The notes under the pieces: generated by a model | What the model was told of the DNA's origin: nothing | Database searches by the model: none | The model's input: the letters and a program-made list of their open reading frames with translations, nothing else | Shown here: positions 6,475-14,477 of the stretch, piece by piece | Position numbering within the stretch: position 1 is the first letter of the stretch | Layout: every line of letters starts with the position of its first letter | From: JACQPU01 sp039961715 | GTDB lineage: Bacteria > Bacteroidota > Ignavibacteria > UBA10030 | Reading direction: 5' to 3' | Assembly: GCA_039961715.1 (NCBI GenBank) | Contig: JABRVW010000092.1 | Span: forward strand, 1-23,756 | Length of the DNA stretch: 23,756 nucleotides | Translations under genes and position numbers: made by a program

Positions 6475-7167
6475 TCAGTTCCAGCCGGGCGGCGCGAACG
6501 CCATCCCAAACGAAAACCCCGTAAGATGGTTCAGCGGAGGCGAGTACCCCCCAAGGACCAACGGTGTCCCTATGATCCGCTTGAGCTCGAGAAATCCTGA
6601 CACACCGTCTGCGAACCGCGCCAACACTCCGCCCTTCAGAATCGGAGCTATTGTTCCCGCGAATGCATTCTGGTAAGGCCATCCCAGAATCATGGCGCCT
6701 GCACCAACATACGGCCTGAAGTCACTTTCCGAGAGATACCATGTATACTCGAGTCCGCCGAAGAGAAGACCCAGCCGGAAACCCTTCAGAAATGATCCCG
6801 GCGATTCGGGAGAGGTCGTCGGCCTCAATCCCAGCGGAGTGTACTCATCCAGATTGACCGGCGATGATGTATCGCGAAACCGGAACATCAGCCCCGCGTG
6901 CAGGTCAAAGGATTCGGCCGTGCTCCTGAACAGGCTTGCCTGAATCGAAAGCTGGGGGCCGTAGCGCCGGACGCCGGCAAGCGAATACGTTGAGTACGAA
7001 AGCAGCGGTGAGAGTGTTGCCGAAGGATGCGTTACGCGCCGAGTGGACGCGGGCGACGCTTCCGGTTGTGCCCCCACCTTGTCTTGCACAAGACACGGTG
7101 CCGGAAGCTGAGAGATCGCGACCTGCACCAGCAATGCGCAAAGCCCGATGACGAGAAATGGCCTCAT
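6475..7167 (-). CDS. Exported protein, probable small outer-membrane barrel, unknown function
   Basis: 230 aa with a clear signal peptide (MRPFLVIGLCALLVQVAISQ). I do not recognise the family. The mature part alternates hydrophobic and polar residues with many Gly and aromatic positions (LGLLFGGLEYTWYL, FRPYVGAGAMILG, GGVLARF), which suggests an 8-10-stranded beta-barrel of the OmpA/OmpW-like size class. It ends in APPGWN, so the usual terminal aromatic is not exactly last. The start has AGGAGA 8 nt upstream and a candidate promoter at 7197-7225; a strong terminator follows, so it is probably transcribed alone. Confidence 0.7.
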   Translation of the reverse strand: MRPFLVIGLCALLVQVAISQLPAPCLVQDKVGAQPEASPASTRRVTHPSATLSPLLSYSTYSLAGVRRYGPQLSIQASLFRSTAESFDLHAGLMFRFRDTSSPVNLDEYTPLGLRPTTSPESPGSFLKGFRLGLLFGGLEYTWYLSESDFRPYVGAGAMILGWPYQNAFAGTIAPILKGGVLARFADGVSGFLELKRIIGTPLVLGGYSPPLNHLTGFSFGMAFAPPGWN

Positions 7168-7196
7168 GGTCGTTCTCCTCGAATCATTCCGACTGT

Positions 7197-7225
7197 ATGG
7201 TACAAACTCCCAATGGAAACCGCAA
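7197..7225 (-). promoter_or_regulatory. Candidate promoter of the 230-aa exported protein gene
   Basis: On the minus strand TTGCGG, 17-bp spacer, TACCAT. The -10 hexamer is the same as that before dxr. The predicted start near 7190 leaves a 23-nt leader with the Shine-Dalgarno. Confidence 0.35.
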
Positions 7226-7251
7226 GCCGGTCCCGGGAGTGGGCCCTGAGC

Positions 7252-7866
7252 CTAAGAGGAGTACTTCACAGAACAACCATACGGACGGCTGGTGGCCGTG
7301 GTGATTGCTTTCCCTCCAAGGAGTTCGGTCAAAGCCTGGTCGACATAATTAACCCGCTCGGACTTGTTTCCCCGCGGATCATCATCAATTCCACCGGCGT
7401 AGACGAGCCTGCCATCCTTGTCGATGATGTACATGTGCGGCGTCGTCTTGGCATCAAATGTCTTTCCAACCGATCCGTCGGGATCAAGCAGCATGGTCGT
7501 AAACGTGGCGCTCCATTCGTTGTACGTTTTCGCCAGGGCTTCTGCAGTTTCATGGTCCTGGTGGTCCGGATGCGTCGAGTTGACCGCGAGCCAGACAACC
7601 TTATCGGCATATTTCTTCTGTACCGACGTCATGATGCCGCTCTTGTACACGCGCTGGACAAACGGGCAGTTCGGATTGGTCCATTCAAGAACGACAACCT
7701 TCCCTTTGAAATCAGCAAGGGAGTACTCCTTGCCATCAATGCCCTTCAGCGTGAAGTTGGGAACCGGCTTTCCGATCTCAACTGCTTCGGGAACGATCGA
7801 AAAGGCCGCAAACACGGCAGCAGTTGCCAGCACGGCGAGAACAATGAACAGTGGTTTCTTCAACAT
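7252..7866 (-). CDS. PRX-like1 / thioredoxin-fold redoxin, exported
   Basis: 204 aa. An N-terminal hydrophobic segment (about 6-24) is a signal peptide or anchor, so the protein acts in the periplasm. The AhpC/TSA-redoxin fold follows: GKPVPNFTLKGIDGKEYSL, then EWTNPNCPF with C67 where thioredoxins have CxxC, and TTP (cis-Pro 143). The C-terminal PYGCSVKY contains C198. A single cysteine in NPNCPF plus a late PYGC cysteine is the pattern I associate with the PRX_like1 subgroup, whose substrates are not well known. The start has AGGAGG about 7 nt upstream, 20 bp after the stop of the DsbD-domain gene. That neighbour may supply electrons or cap a thiol partner (inference). Confidence 0.85.
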   Translation of the reverse strand: MLKKPLFIVLAVLATAAVFAAFSIVPEAVEIGKPVPNFTLKGIDGKEYSLADFKGKVVVLEWTNPNCPFVQRVYKSGIMTSVQKKYADKVVWLAVNSTHPDHQDHETAEALAKTYNEWSATFTTMLLDPDGSVGKTFDAKTTPHMYIIDKDGRLVYAGGIDDDPRGNKSERVNYVDQALTELLGGKAITTATSRPYGCSVKYSS

Positions 7867-7886
7867 AAATCTTCCTCCTGAAATGG

Positions 7887-8678
7887 TTACATTGATGAAA
7901 GTTGCAGGGGAATCGTCGTTTGGAACCCCGCCGAAGGAGTGATGAATAATCCCGACAACGAAACTACTGATGGAGCCGGCTCCGGCACTTCGAACCTGAT
8001 TTTCAGGACTTTGTCCTCAACCCGAATGCTCGCCAATTCGATGAACAACGATTCCGACAAGTCGGGATAGAAGTCGATCACCTCTTCCGCACCGGAGCCC
8101 CCAAGGGCCACCTCTGCCTCCCAGCCGGAACCAGACTTCCTTGTGCGGGCGTGCACAGGCAGAATGCCTTGCTCTGAAGAGGGGCGGGGAAGCTTTTCCG
8201 CCCCCGAAGCGAGGATCTCCGCACCTTTGGGGCTCGACGTCAGGGGGACCTCAACTTCCGCCGAACCGCGAAGACAACTTTCTTTGCAGACAAGCCAGTC
8301 GAGCTTCGCCTTCAACGAGGTCATCGGTGAAGATCCGGGAGTGATCGTCGCGAGAAAGACCACCTCGTTCTTGTACCCGTAGGAAACCAGGTTATCATAA
8401 ACGAACTTCTGAGGAACCGGGAATTTGAGAGGCGATGCCTCCCAGCCCTCGGGAAGTTCCCATGCAACATCCAACGGAAGCCCGGAGTCGCCGGGATTCT
8501 TCCAGTAAAGATACCACCCCGGCTCAAGGACGAACCGGATACCAACCGTGATCGATGCGCCCGGCTCGGTGATCTCGTACAGCAATTCAGGCCGCGCCAG
8601 GACTTTTCCGCCCACGATTTGCCCATAGGCCGGCGTGAAACTGGCAAGGATGGCCAGAATGTTCAGCATTCTTTTCAT
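7887..8678 (-). CDS. DsbD N-terminal (alpha) domain protein, stand-alone
   Basis: 263 aa with a signal peptide (MKRMLNILAILASFTPAYG). Residues about 25-150 match the DsbD N-terminal domain: GWYLYWKNPGDSGLP, LPEGW, YGYKNEVVFLA, and WLVCKESC with C131 and C135, the family's paired cysteines. In full-length DsbD this immunoglobulin-like domain passes electrons from the membrane domain to periplasmic thiol partners. Here the eight-helix membrane domain and the C-terminal thioredoxin domain are missing, and the remaining 110 residues look like a second beta-rich domain. It lies 29 bp after the amidohydrolase gene and 20 bp before the PRX-like gene, consistent with one operon. The start has only a weak Shine-Dalgarno, so a start at the second Met (residue 4) is possible. 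Confidence 0.82.
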   Translation of the reverse strand: MKRMLNILAILASFTPAYGQIVGGKVLARPELLYEITEPGASITVGIRFVLEPGWYLYWKNPGDSGLPLDVAWELPEGWEASPLKFPVPQKFVYDNLVSYGYKNEVVFLATITPGSSPMTSLKAKLDWLVCKESCLRGSAEVEVPLTSSPKGAEILASGAEKLPRPSSEQGILPVHARTRKSGSGWEAEVALGGSGAEEVIDFYPDLSESLFIELASIRVEDKVLKIRFEVPEPAPSVVSLSGLFITPSAGFQTTIPLQLSSM

Positions 8679-8707
8679 ACGCTCAGAGGAACATCCGGGA
8701 CATACGA

Positions 8708-10084
8708 TCAGTTCCGATCCTTTCCTCCCTCCTCATGAATCTGACGATATTTTTCAGTGTATTTTTCATACAACTGCTTGTGCATGTCTCTCATGTCGAT
8801 CGTCTTTCCCTGGATGTACAATTGGTCAACTGTGGAACTGAGCTCGAGAATATCGCCGCTGACAACCATCAGCGTTGCCTGCTTGCCCGGCTCAATCGAG
8901 CCCACCGTGCTCTCAATCCCCAGCACCCGTGCAGCGTCGAGGGTGATCGCCCGAAGGGCGTCCTCCTTCGATAATCCAAACGCTGCCGCCGCCGCGGCAT
9001 GATGATTCAGGTTCCGGGCGTTGGAGGGATCCGTGTCTCCCGAAATGCAGAAGAGAATCCCTGCGTCCTTCAGTTTCTTCGGAAGAGAATAGACAAGATC
9101 GTACTGCTCCCAACGCCTCGACGGAGAATTCAGCACATCAACGACGATAACCGGAATGTTTTTTGCTTTGAGTTGACTTGTGATCCTCCAGGAATCCCTT
9201 CCGCCAACAAGAACCAGCTTCACGTTTTCCCGTTCCGCCCAGGTAATCGCCGCCTGGATCTGGGTCAGCTCGCTGGCTTGAACCCATACCGGCACTTTGC
9301 CTTCGAGGACGGGGATCATGGCTTCCCACCGCAAGTCGGTTTCATGATAAGGAATCCCGCGCTGTTGCTCCGCCTTTTTCGCCACCATGTAGGCACGCGC
9401 GCTTTCGAAGGCCTCCATCAGTGTCTTCAAACGGGCGTCACGATTCTTCGTCCATTCTTCTTTCGATTGACGGGAAAAGGGGCTCGGGGTGTACACCATG
9501 GCAGGCCAGTTGACCACCAATCCGAGCGGTGCTTTCAGCGTCATGTCTTCCCAGGTCCAGCCGTCCATCATGATCGCGGCAGACGTCCCGGCAATCAGTC
9601 CGCCCATGGGCGAGGAACCGGTAATGGCTATGCCGCCCGAGCGTGCAACCGGAATGAGTTCGCTCTCCGGATGCACGGCGACTTCAGCGCGGGCATTCGG
9701 ATTAACATCCCCGGTTTCATTGTAGTCAAGCGTCCCGCGAACGGAGCCGATCTCGGTCAATCCCATGATCGAATAGGCATCGATCAAGCCCGGATACACG
9801 GACTTCCCCCTGACGTCAACCCTCTCTGCGTCGGCAGGAATGGTCACGTTGGTACCCACGGCTGTGATCACTCCCTTGTCAAACACGACCGTGCCGCCGG
9901 AAATGACTTCCCCACTCACCGTGTAGATCGTTCCGCCGATCAAAGCTATCGGCTTCTTCTGCTTCGGCGCCGGTATTGGGTCAGATGCAAGAGCGCCACC
10001 CGGAAAAAGCAGTATTCCCACAATGGCCAAGCCGGCCATTTTCCATCCTCCCTTTTCCATCTTCCATCCTCTGTTTCTATTCAT
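8708..10084 (-). CDS. Amidohydrolase-like exported protein lacking the metal-ligand motifs
   Basis: 458 aa. Start ATG 10084 has a near-perfect GAGGAGG 7 nt upstream and overlaps the stop of the previous gene by 8 bp, so the two are coupled. After an unusual GWKMEKG-GWKM repeat and a signal peptide (to about residue 34), the protein has the composite-sandwich start and TIM-barrel layout of imidazolonepropionase-like amidohydrolases (GGTIYTVSGEVI, KSVYPGLIDA, ...VGSIEPGKQATLMV). The metal-binding motif normally reading GLIDAHSH is GLIDAYSI (99-106), the usual VHAH-type strand reads VWVQAS (266-271), and the late Asp region reads ISGDTDPSN. It may be an inactive partner of the larger protein encoded upstream, or use another metal-free chemistry. 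Confidence 0.85.
   Translation of the reverse strand: MNRNRGWKMEKGGWKMAGLAIVGILLFPGGALASDPIPAPKQKKPIALIGGTIYTVSGEVISGGTVVFDKGVITAVGTNVTIPADAERVDVRGKSVYPGLIDAYSIMGLTEIGSVRGTLDYNETGDVNPNARAEVAVHPESELIPVARSGGIAITGSSPMGGLIAGTSAAIMMDGWTWEDMTLKAPLGLVVNWPAMVYTPSPFSRQSKEEWTKNRDARLKTLMEAFESARAYMVAKKAEQQRGIPYHETDLRWEAMIPVLEGKVPVWVQASELTQIQAAITWAERENVKLVLVGGRDSWRITSQLKAKNIPVIVVDVLNSPSRRWEQYDLVYSLPKKLKDAGILFCISGDTDPSNARNLNHHAAAAAAFGLSKEDALRAITLDAARVLGIESTVGSIEPGKQATLMVVSGDILELSSTVDQLYIQGKTIDMRDMHKQLYEKYTEKYRQIHEEGGKDRN
10036..10071 (-). repeat. Two copies of a 15-bp purine-rich repeat, 21-bp period
   Basis: On the minus strand GAGGATGGAARATGG occurs at 10057-10071 and 10036-10050 (14/15 identical, offset 21 bp). 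It is translated as GWKMEKG-GWKM before the signal peptide of the amidohydrolase-like protein. Confidence 0.75.
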
Positions 10085-13000
10085 AAACCACCTCCTCGAT
10101 GCAGGATTGAATGCCGAGTTCGTTGGGACGGCGTGTTGTGCCACTGTTTCCTCCCGCCTGCGGGCCCGTCTTTCCGGCCGCCAGGACCTTTTGCACCAGC
10201 ACTGCCCTCTGTTCTTCAATCTCCTTCCGCAGGACGCGATCTTCCTCCTGATCGAAGTATTTGCGTCCGTCCACCCAGGTTTGCTCGCAACGCGTCAGTG
10301 TGGACAGCGGGTTTCCGCTCCATATGACAAAATCAGCATCCTTGCCCGGCTCGAGGGAGCCAACCCTTGCATCAATGTGCAATTGTTTCGCGGGATTCAG
10401 TGTCACAAAGTTCAATGCCTCTTCTTCGGAAACGCCAAACTCCAATGCCTTGGCTGCCTCCCAGTTCAGCCGGGTGGCCAACTGGCTGTTGTCGGAATTG
10501 TACGAAACCACGACGCCCTGCTTGTGCATCAGCGGTCCGTTGCCGGGAATTGCTTCCCAGGCTTCTATCTTGTACGCCCACCAATCGCTGAACGTCGAGG
10601 CTCCCGCACCGTGCTTGGCGATGGCGTCCGCCACCTTGTATCCTTCAAGCACATGCTGGAGGCTTGCAATACGAATCCCGAATTCCTCTGCGACGCGCAG
10701 AAGCATCAGGATTTCATCCTGACGGTAGCAGTGAGAATGAATCAATCTCCTGCCTTCGAGCATCTCCACAATTGCCTCAAGCTCGAGGTCACGGTGAGGG
10801 GGGATCTTCGACTTGTCCTTTTCCCATTCTTTCCATCTCCGCTGGTAGTCGAGCGCAGCCTTGAACCGATCGCGGATGATCTGCTCGACGCCCATGCGTG
10901 TCGCAGGATACCGCGTCGGGGTGCCGGGCGGAGGCGTGAAATTGCTCCGCTTGACGTTCTCTCCGAGGGCGAATTTCACTCCTGGAGGAGCACCCTCAAG
11001 CAACAATCCCTCGGGCATGGAACCCCACCGCCATTTGACGACAGCATTCTGGCCGCCGATCGGGTTCGCCGATCCATGCAGGATATTGGCGGCCGTGGTT
11101 CCTCCCGCAAGCTGACGATAGATCCAAATGTCGTCCGGATCGAGGACATCCTCAATCCGTGTTTCACAGGTGATCGCCTGGCCGCCTTCGTTGATGCTCG
11201 AGGCAGCGGTGTGCGAATGGGCATCGATCAGGCCCGGCGTGAGGTGTTTCCCCGTTGCGTCGATGACCACGGCCCCGGCCGGCGCCGAAACATTGCGGCC
11301 AATCTGGCTGATCTTGCCCCGACGCACAAGCATATCGGCATTCTCAAGCCTTCCCTGCTTTCCCTGCGTCCAGATCGTCGCGTTCCTCACGAGAACGTAC
11401 TCGGGCTGATCCGGTTGTTTCGTCCGGCCATACTCCCCTGGTGGAAATACTTCGGGAAACGAGGCCATCTCCGGTTGTTTGGATTTTGACGTATCTGCTT
11501 CCGGCTCCGCGGGTCCAGTTCGATGCGCTTCCCACGTGAACGGAACCCCATCCGCCTTGTTGCCGACTCCGAAGATCTCCTTCTCCGAAACGGTGCCGGA
11601 CATCGTCATCACACCTTTCCATCCGATCGAGTCCGTGCGCACTCTGAAGGAGATCCTGTCGATTGTGTAAGCGGCATTTTCGAGCTTCAATTCCTTCCCC
11701 TCCCAGGTCATCGATCCCGTTGGCTTTTCCGCGTCACCCTTCAGCGTAAGTCGTCCCGTCTGCCCAGGGTATACCGACAGCGTGAATTCCCATGTCCCGC
11801 GCACATCGACAACGGGGGCAGACTTGACCTCATGCCGCACGCCGTCAATCCAGATCTCGCGTACGAGCGTTTTTTCCTTGAAGATGTCGCCGTCAGCCAC
11901 CAGAATGTTCGCCGTCTTTCCTTTTTCCAGCGTACCCACCTCTTTCCCCACACCGAGCCAGCTGGCAGGATTCATCGTGAGCGCGGCAAGAGCTGCATCC
12001 GGGGACAGTCCGCGGCTGACCGCCTTGCGCAACTGACTCAGAAACGTACCCGGATCTTTCAGTTCGTTTGCGGTCAGGGCGATCGGCACACCTGCGCGTG
12101 AAAGTCGTCCGGCGTTCTCCGGAGCAGCATCCCAGTGACGCAATTCCTCCAGGGGTACATTCAGAGCTTCCTCCGGAGTCCCCACCGCAGGAGCCTCCGG
12201 AAAATTCAGATGAACAATTACCGGCACTTTCGCATTTTTGACGGCATCAAGGCGTCTGTACTCCTGTCCGCTCCCTCGGACAATCAGGTTGAGCGAGAAT
12301 TCCTTGCCAATCTTGACTGCCCGGAAATATCCAAGATCGTCCCGCGCTTCCATGACCACCGGTTGACGACCCGTTGCCGCGTTTGCGAGAAGCGCAAGGG
12401 CATTGTTGGTTTCGGGTCTCGTTTGAGAGGGATTCCGCTGGTAGGAGTCCCACGCCCGTTTGTACCAATCGGCATCGATCCATGTTTGCCGGATGAACGC
12501 GATGATGCCCATCAGTGAGTTCGGATAACCGCTGAAGAATCCCCCTTCGGCATAGAAGGAAACGCTTTGTGCGGCGTTCTTTCTGACAACCGCCTTTCGT
12601 TGCGATCCCGACCCCAGTGCGATCAACGCGCTCTGGCCGCGAAAGATCCCCTGCTGGGGAACGACATGAACCAGGGCAAATCCCTGCGAACGGAGTTTCT
12701 CCGCCGCCTTTTCATCCGTCACGAACTCTTCAGCGACGTCGAAATCCGATCGCATCTTCGCGTTCCAATGGGCAGCGCCCGTCGCCTGTTCCTGGCGTTG
12801 CTGGTTTTGGGCTCCTGCGGAAGGAGGCTTGGGGAGACCGTAGGTGGAGTACGCGTCCAGAAAGGCGGGATACAATGTACGTCCCTCCATGTCCCAGACC
12901 CGCGCGTCCGCGGGTATCGCAACGCGTTCTCCCACGGTCTCAATGACTCCATCGCGGATCACAAGCGTACCCTTCTCAATGATCCGGCCCGGCGCGGTGA

Positions 13001-13133
13001 CAATCCGCGCATTCACGAAGGCGTGCACGGCAGGCGTGTTGTCGCGCAATCCCGTCGTGGGTTCGATCTGAGCCTGGGCAAGTGAAAAAGAGATGACAAG
13101 AATGGCAAGGGGGGGTGATATGGCGAAACGCAT
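10077..13133 (-). CDS. Double-domain exported amidohydrolase (degenerate N-domain, intact C-domain)
   Basis: 1018 aa with a signal peptide (about 1-22). Residues 30-435 form one amidohydrolase-like domain in which the metal motif is FLDAYSTYGL (91-100) instead of DAHSH, though a VIVHLNF strand (305-311) keeps one His. Residues about 442-540 form a beta-rich linker (VRGTWEF, GRLTLKG, GTVSEKEIFG). Residues 575-965 form a second amidohydrolase domain with intact motifs: GLIDAHSH (634-641), IHSHC (798-802), LQHVLEGYK (825-833) and SDNSQ (880-884). Such metal enzymes hydrolyse C-N bonds in small molecules or peptides; the substrate is not evident. AAGGAGG precedes ATG 13133 and an ECF-type promoter lies at 13159-13186. 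A second, degenerate amidohydrolase gene overlaps its end, so three barrels come from one transcript and only one keeps the usual metal ligands. Confidence 0.9.
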   Translation of the reverse strand: MRFAISPPLAILVISFSLAQAQIEPTTGLRDNTPAVHAFVNARIVTAPGRIIEKGTLVIRDGVIETVGERVAIPADARVWDMEGRTLYPAFLDAYSTYGLPKPPSAGAQNQQRQEQATGAAHWNAKMRSDFDVAEEFVTDEKAAEKLRSQGFALVHVVPQQGIFRGQSALIALGSGSQRKAVVRKNAAQSVSFYAEGGFFSGYPNSLMGIIAFIRQTWIDADWYKRAWDSYQRNPSQTRPETNNALALLANAATGRQPVVMEARDDLGYFRAVKIGKEFSLNLIVRGSGQEYRRLDAVKNAKVPVIVHLNFPEAPAVGTPEEALNVPLEELRHWDAAPENAGRLSRAGVPIALTANELKDPGTFLSQLRKAVSRGLSPDAALAALTMNPASWLGVGKEVGTLEKGKTANILVADGDIFKEKTLVREIWIDGVRHEVKSAPVVDVRGTWEFTLSVYPGQTGRLTLKGDAEKPTGSMTWEGKELKLENAAYTIDRISFRVRTDSIGWKGVMTMSGTVSEKEIFGVGNKADGVPFTWEAHRTGPAEPEADTSKSKQPEMASFPEVFPPGEYGRTKQPDQPEYVLVRNATIWTQGKQGRLENADMLVRRGKISQIGRNVSAPAGAVVIDATGKHLTPGLIDAHSHTAASSINEGGQAITCETRIEDVLDPDDIWIYRQLAGGTTAANILHGSANPIGGQNAVVKWRWGSMPEGLLLEGAPPGVKFALGENVKRSNFTPPPGTPTRYPATRMGVEQIIRDRFKAALDYQRRWKEWEKDKSKIPPHRDLELEAIVEMLEGRRLIHSHCYRQDEILMLLRVAEEFGIRIASLQHVLEGYKVADAIAKHGAGASTFSDWWAYKIEAWEAIPGNGPLMHKQGVVVSYNSDNSQLATRLNWEAAKALEFGVSEEEALNFVTLNPAKQLHIDARVGSLEPGKDADFVIWSGNPLSTLTRCEQTWVDGRKYFDQEEDRVLRKEIEEQRAVLVQKVLAAGKTGPQAGGNSGTTRRPNELGIQSCIEEVVYE

Positions 13134-13158
13134 GGATCCTCCTTAACGTGTGCTTGAA

Positions 13159-13186
13159 GGAGACGGAAATCAACGCTGAAAGTTCC
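13159..13186 (-). promoter_or_regulatory. ECF (sigmaE-like) promoter of the amidohydrolase operon
   Basis: On the minus strand GGAACTT, 15-bp spacer, GTCTCC. The -35 equals the E. coli sigmaE consensus (GGAACTT) and the -10 matches 4/6 of GTCTAA at the preferred spacing. The expected start near 13152 leaves a leader of about 19 nt with the AAGGAGG site, which supports it. Confidence 0.5.
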
Positions 13187-13261
13187 GAGTCCGGTTCAAA
13201 TTGTGGAAAAATAGAGAGAAAGATTTCCCGATGCAAAAGAACGGGGCAAAATATCGTCACC

Positions 13262-13290
13262 TTGACCTTGCCGGGTTTATTGCGTACCAT
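13262..13290 (+). promoter_or_regulatory. Promoter of dxr-rseP
   Basis: TTGACC (5/6), 17-bp spacer, TACCAT (4/6). The expected start near 13297 is only about 6-7 nt before the dxr ATG at 13304, so the message would be almost leaderless. Confidence 0.55.
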
Positions 13291-13303
13291 TTTTTTTATC
13301 CTC

Positions 13304-14461
13304 ATGCGTTTCACCCCCAAAAATATTGCCATTCTTGGCGCTACGGGCTCCATCGGAAGAAACAGCCTGCAGGTGATCAAGGCACTGCCGGACCGTTTCC
13401 AGGCAACCTATCTCGTCGTCCACCGGAATATCGACGCGCTGATGGGCCTCGTGGCAGAGCACCGGCCCAAGGGTGTCGCGATTCTTGATGAAGCAGCGGC
13501 CGACGAGTTTCGGCGAAACGCGGGGGACTCGATCGAAGTCCTTTCCGGAGCAAACGGTGTCAAGGAAATCGTGGGAAGGGACGACGTGGACCTTGTCATC
13601 AGCGCCCTGGTTGGGTTTGCAGGTCTGGAGCCCACGCTTGAGGCCATCCGGAAAGGCAAAGCCATAGCGCTCGCCAACAAGGAGACTCTGGTCGCGGGAG
13701 GAGAGCTGATCACCCGCCTTGTGCAGGAGCACGGCGTGGATCTTATTCCGATCGACAGCGAGCATTCTGCGATCCTGCAATGCCTGGTCGGCGAAGAACC
13801 CGCCTCGGTCGCCAGGCTGATCCTCACAGCGTCCGGCGGGCCATTTCTCACCACACCTCTTGAACACCTCGCTTCCGTCACCGTTGAAGAAGCGCTCAAC
13901 CACCCCAACTGGAAAATGGGCAACAAGATCACGATCGACTCGGCCACGCTGATGAACAAAGGGCTCGAAGTAATCGAAGCGCATTGGCTTTTCCGGCTTC
14001 CTGCGGAACGCATCGACGTGGTCATTCATCCGCAATCGATCATTCACTCCATGGTGGAGTTTGTTGATGGCTCGATAAAGGCCCAGCTTGGCCTCCCCGA
14101 CATGAAACTGCCAATCCAGTATGCACTTACGTATCCGAATCGAACCCCCATGAACGGTGCACGGGTGAATTTTCCCGGCCTCAAATCCATGACGTTCTTT
14201 GAGCCTGATCGCCGAAAGTTTCGCTGTCTGGAACTTGCGTACGGCGCGCTTCAGCTGGGAGGAACGGCTCCCGCGGTCATGAACGCAGCAAACGAGGTTG
14301 CCGTCGAAGCGTTCCTTCATCGGCAAATCCCTTTCCAAAAGATTTCCGATCTCATTGGCAAAACACTTGACGCTCATGCACCGGGACCGGTGTCCGAGCT
14401 GAATCAGATTCTTGAAGCGGATCGTTCCGCCCGCGCGCACGTGCGCTCGCTTCTTTCCTAG
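13304..14461 (+). CDS. dxr: 1-deoxy-D-xylulose 5-phosphate reductoisomerase
   Basis: 385 aa, close to the usual 390-400. It converts DXP to 2-C-methyl-D-erythritol 4-phosphate with NADPH, the committed step of the MEP isoprenoid pathway, in the cytoplasm. Visible motifs: GATGSIG (12-18) for NADPH, ALANKETLV (123-130), DSEHS with metal ligands D151 and E153, SGGPF (177-181), the flexible loop HPNWKMG (200-206), and MNKGLE (217-222) with substrate and metal contacts. All catalytic residues are present. The frame is open upstream to 13115, but that text crosses the divergent gene start and is not Dxr-like; ATG 13304 begins exactly at the family N-terminus. It lacks a Shine-Dalgarno, fitting the near-leaderless promoter at 13262-13290. 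rseP follows after 16 bp, a common gene order. Confidence 0.97.
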   Translation: MRFTPKNIAILGATGSIGRNSLQVIKALPDRFQATYLVVHRNIDALMGLVAEHRPKGVAILDEAAADEFRRNAGDSIEVLSGANGVKEIVGRDDVDLVISALVGFAGLEPTLEAIRKGKAIALANKETLVAGGELITRLVQEHGVDLIPIDSEHSAILQCLVGEEPASVARLILTASGGPFLTTPLEHLASVTVEEALNHPNWKMGNKITIDSATLMNKGLEVIEAHWLFRLPAERIDVVIHPQSIIHSMVEFVDGSIKAQLGLPDMKLPIQYALTYPNRTPMNGARVNFPGLKSMTFFEPDRRKFRCLELAYGALQLGGTAPAVMNAANEVAVEAFLHRQIPFQKISDLIGKTLDAHAPGPVSELNQILEADRSARAHVRSLLS

Positions 14462-14477
14462 AAAGGCTCCCGCATCA

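Noticed and set aside
6372..6509. In-frame extension of the IYD-like protein
   Set aside because: It runs through a strong terminator and is not protein-like; ATG 6371 has a good ribosome binding site.
7225..7251. GGGCCC/CCCGGGA palindromes after the PRX-like gene
   Set aside because: Short, GC-rich and without a T-tract; not a convincing terminator.
13115..13303. In-frame N-terminal extension of dxr
   Set aside because: It would overlap the start of the divergent amidohydrolase gene and the promoter region, and Dxr proteins begin at the residues encoded from 13304.
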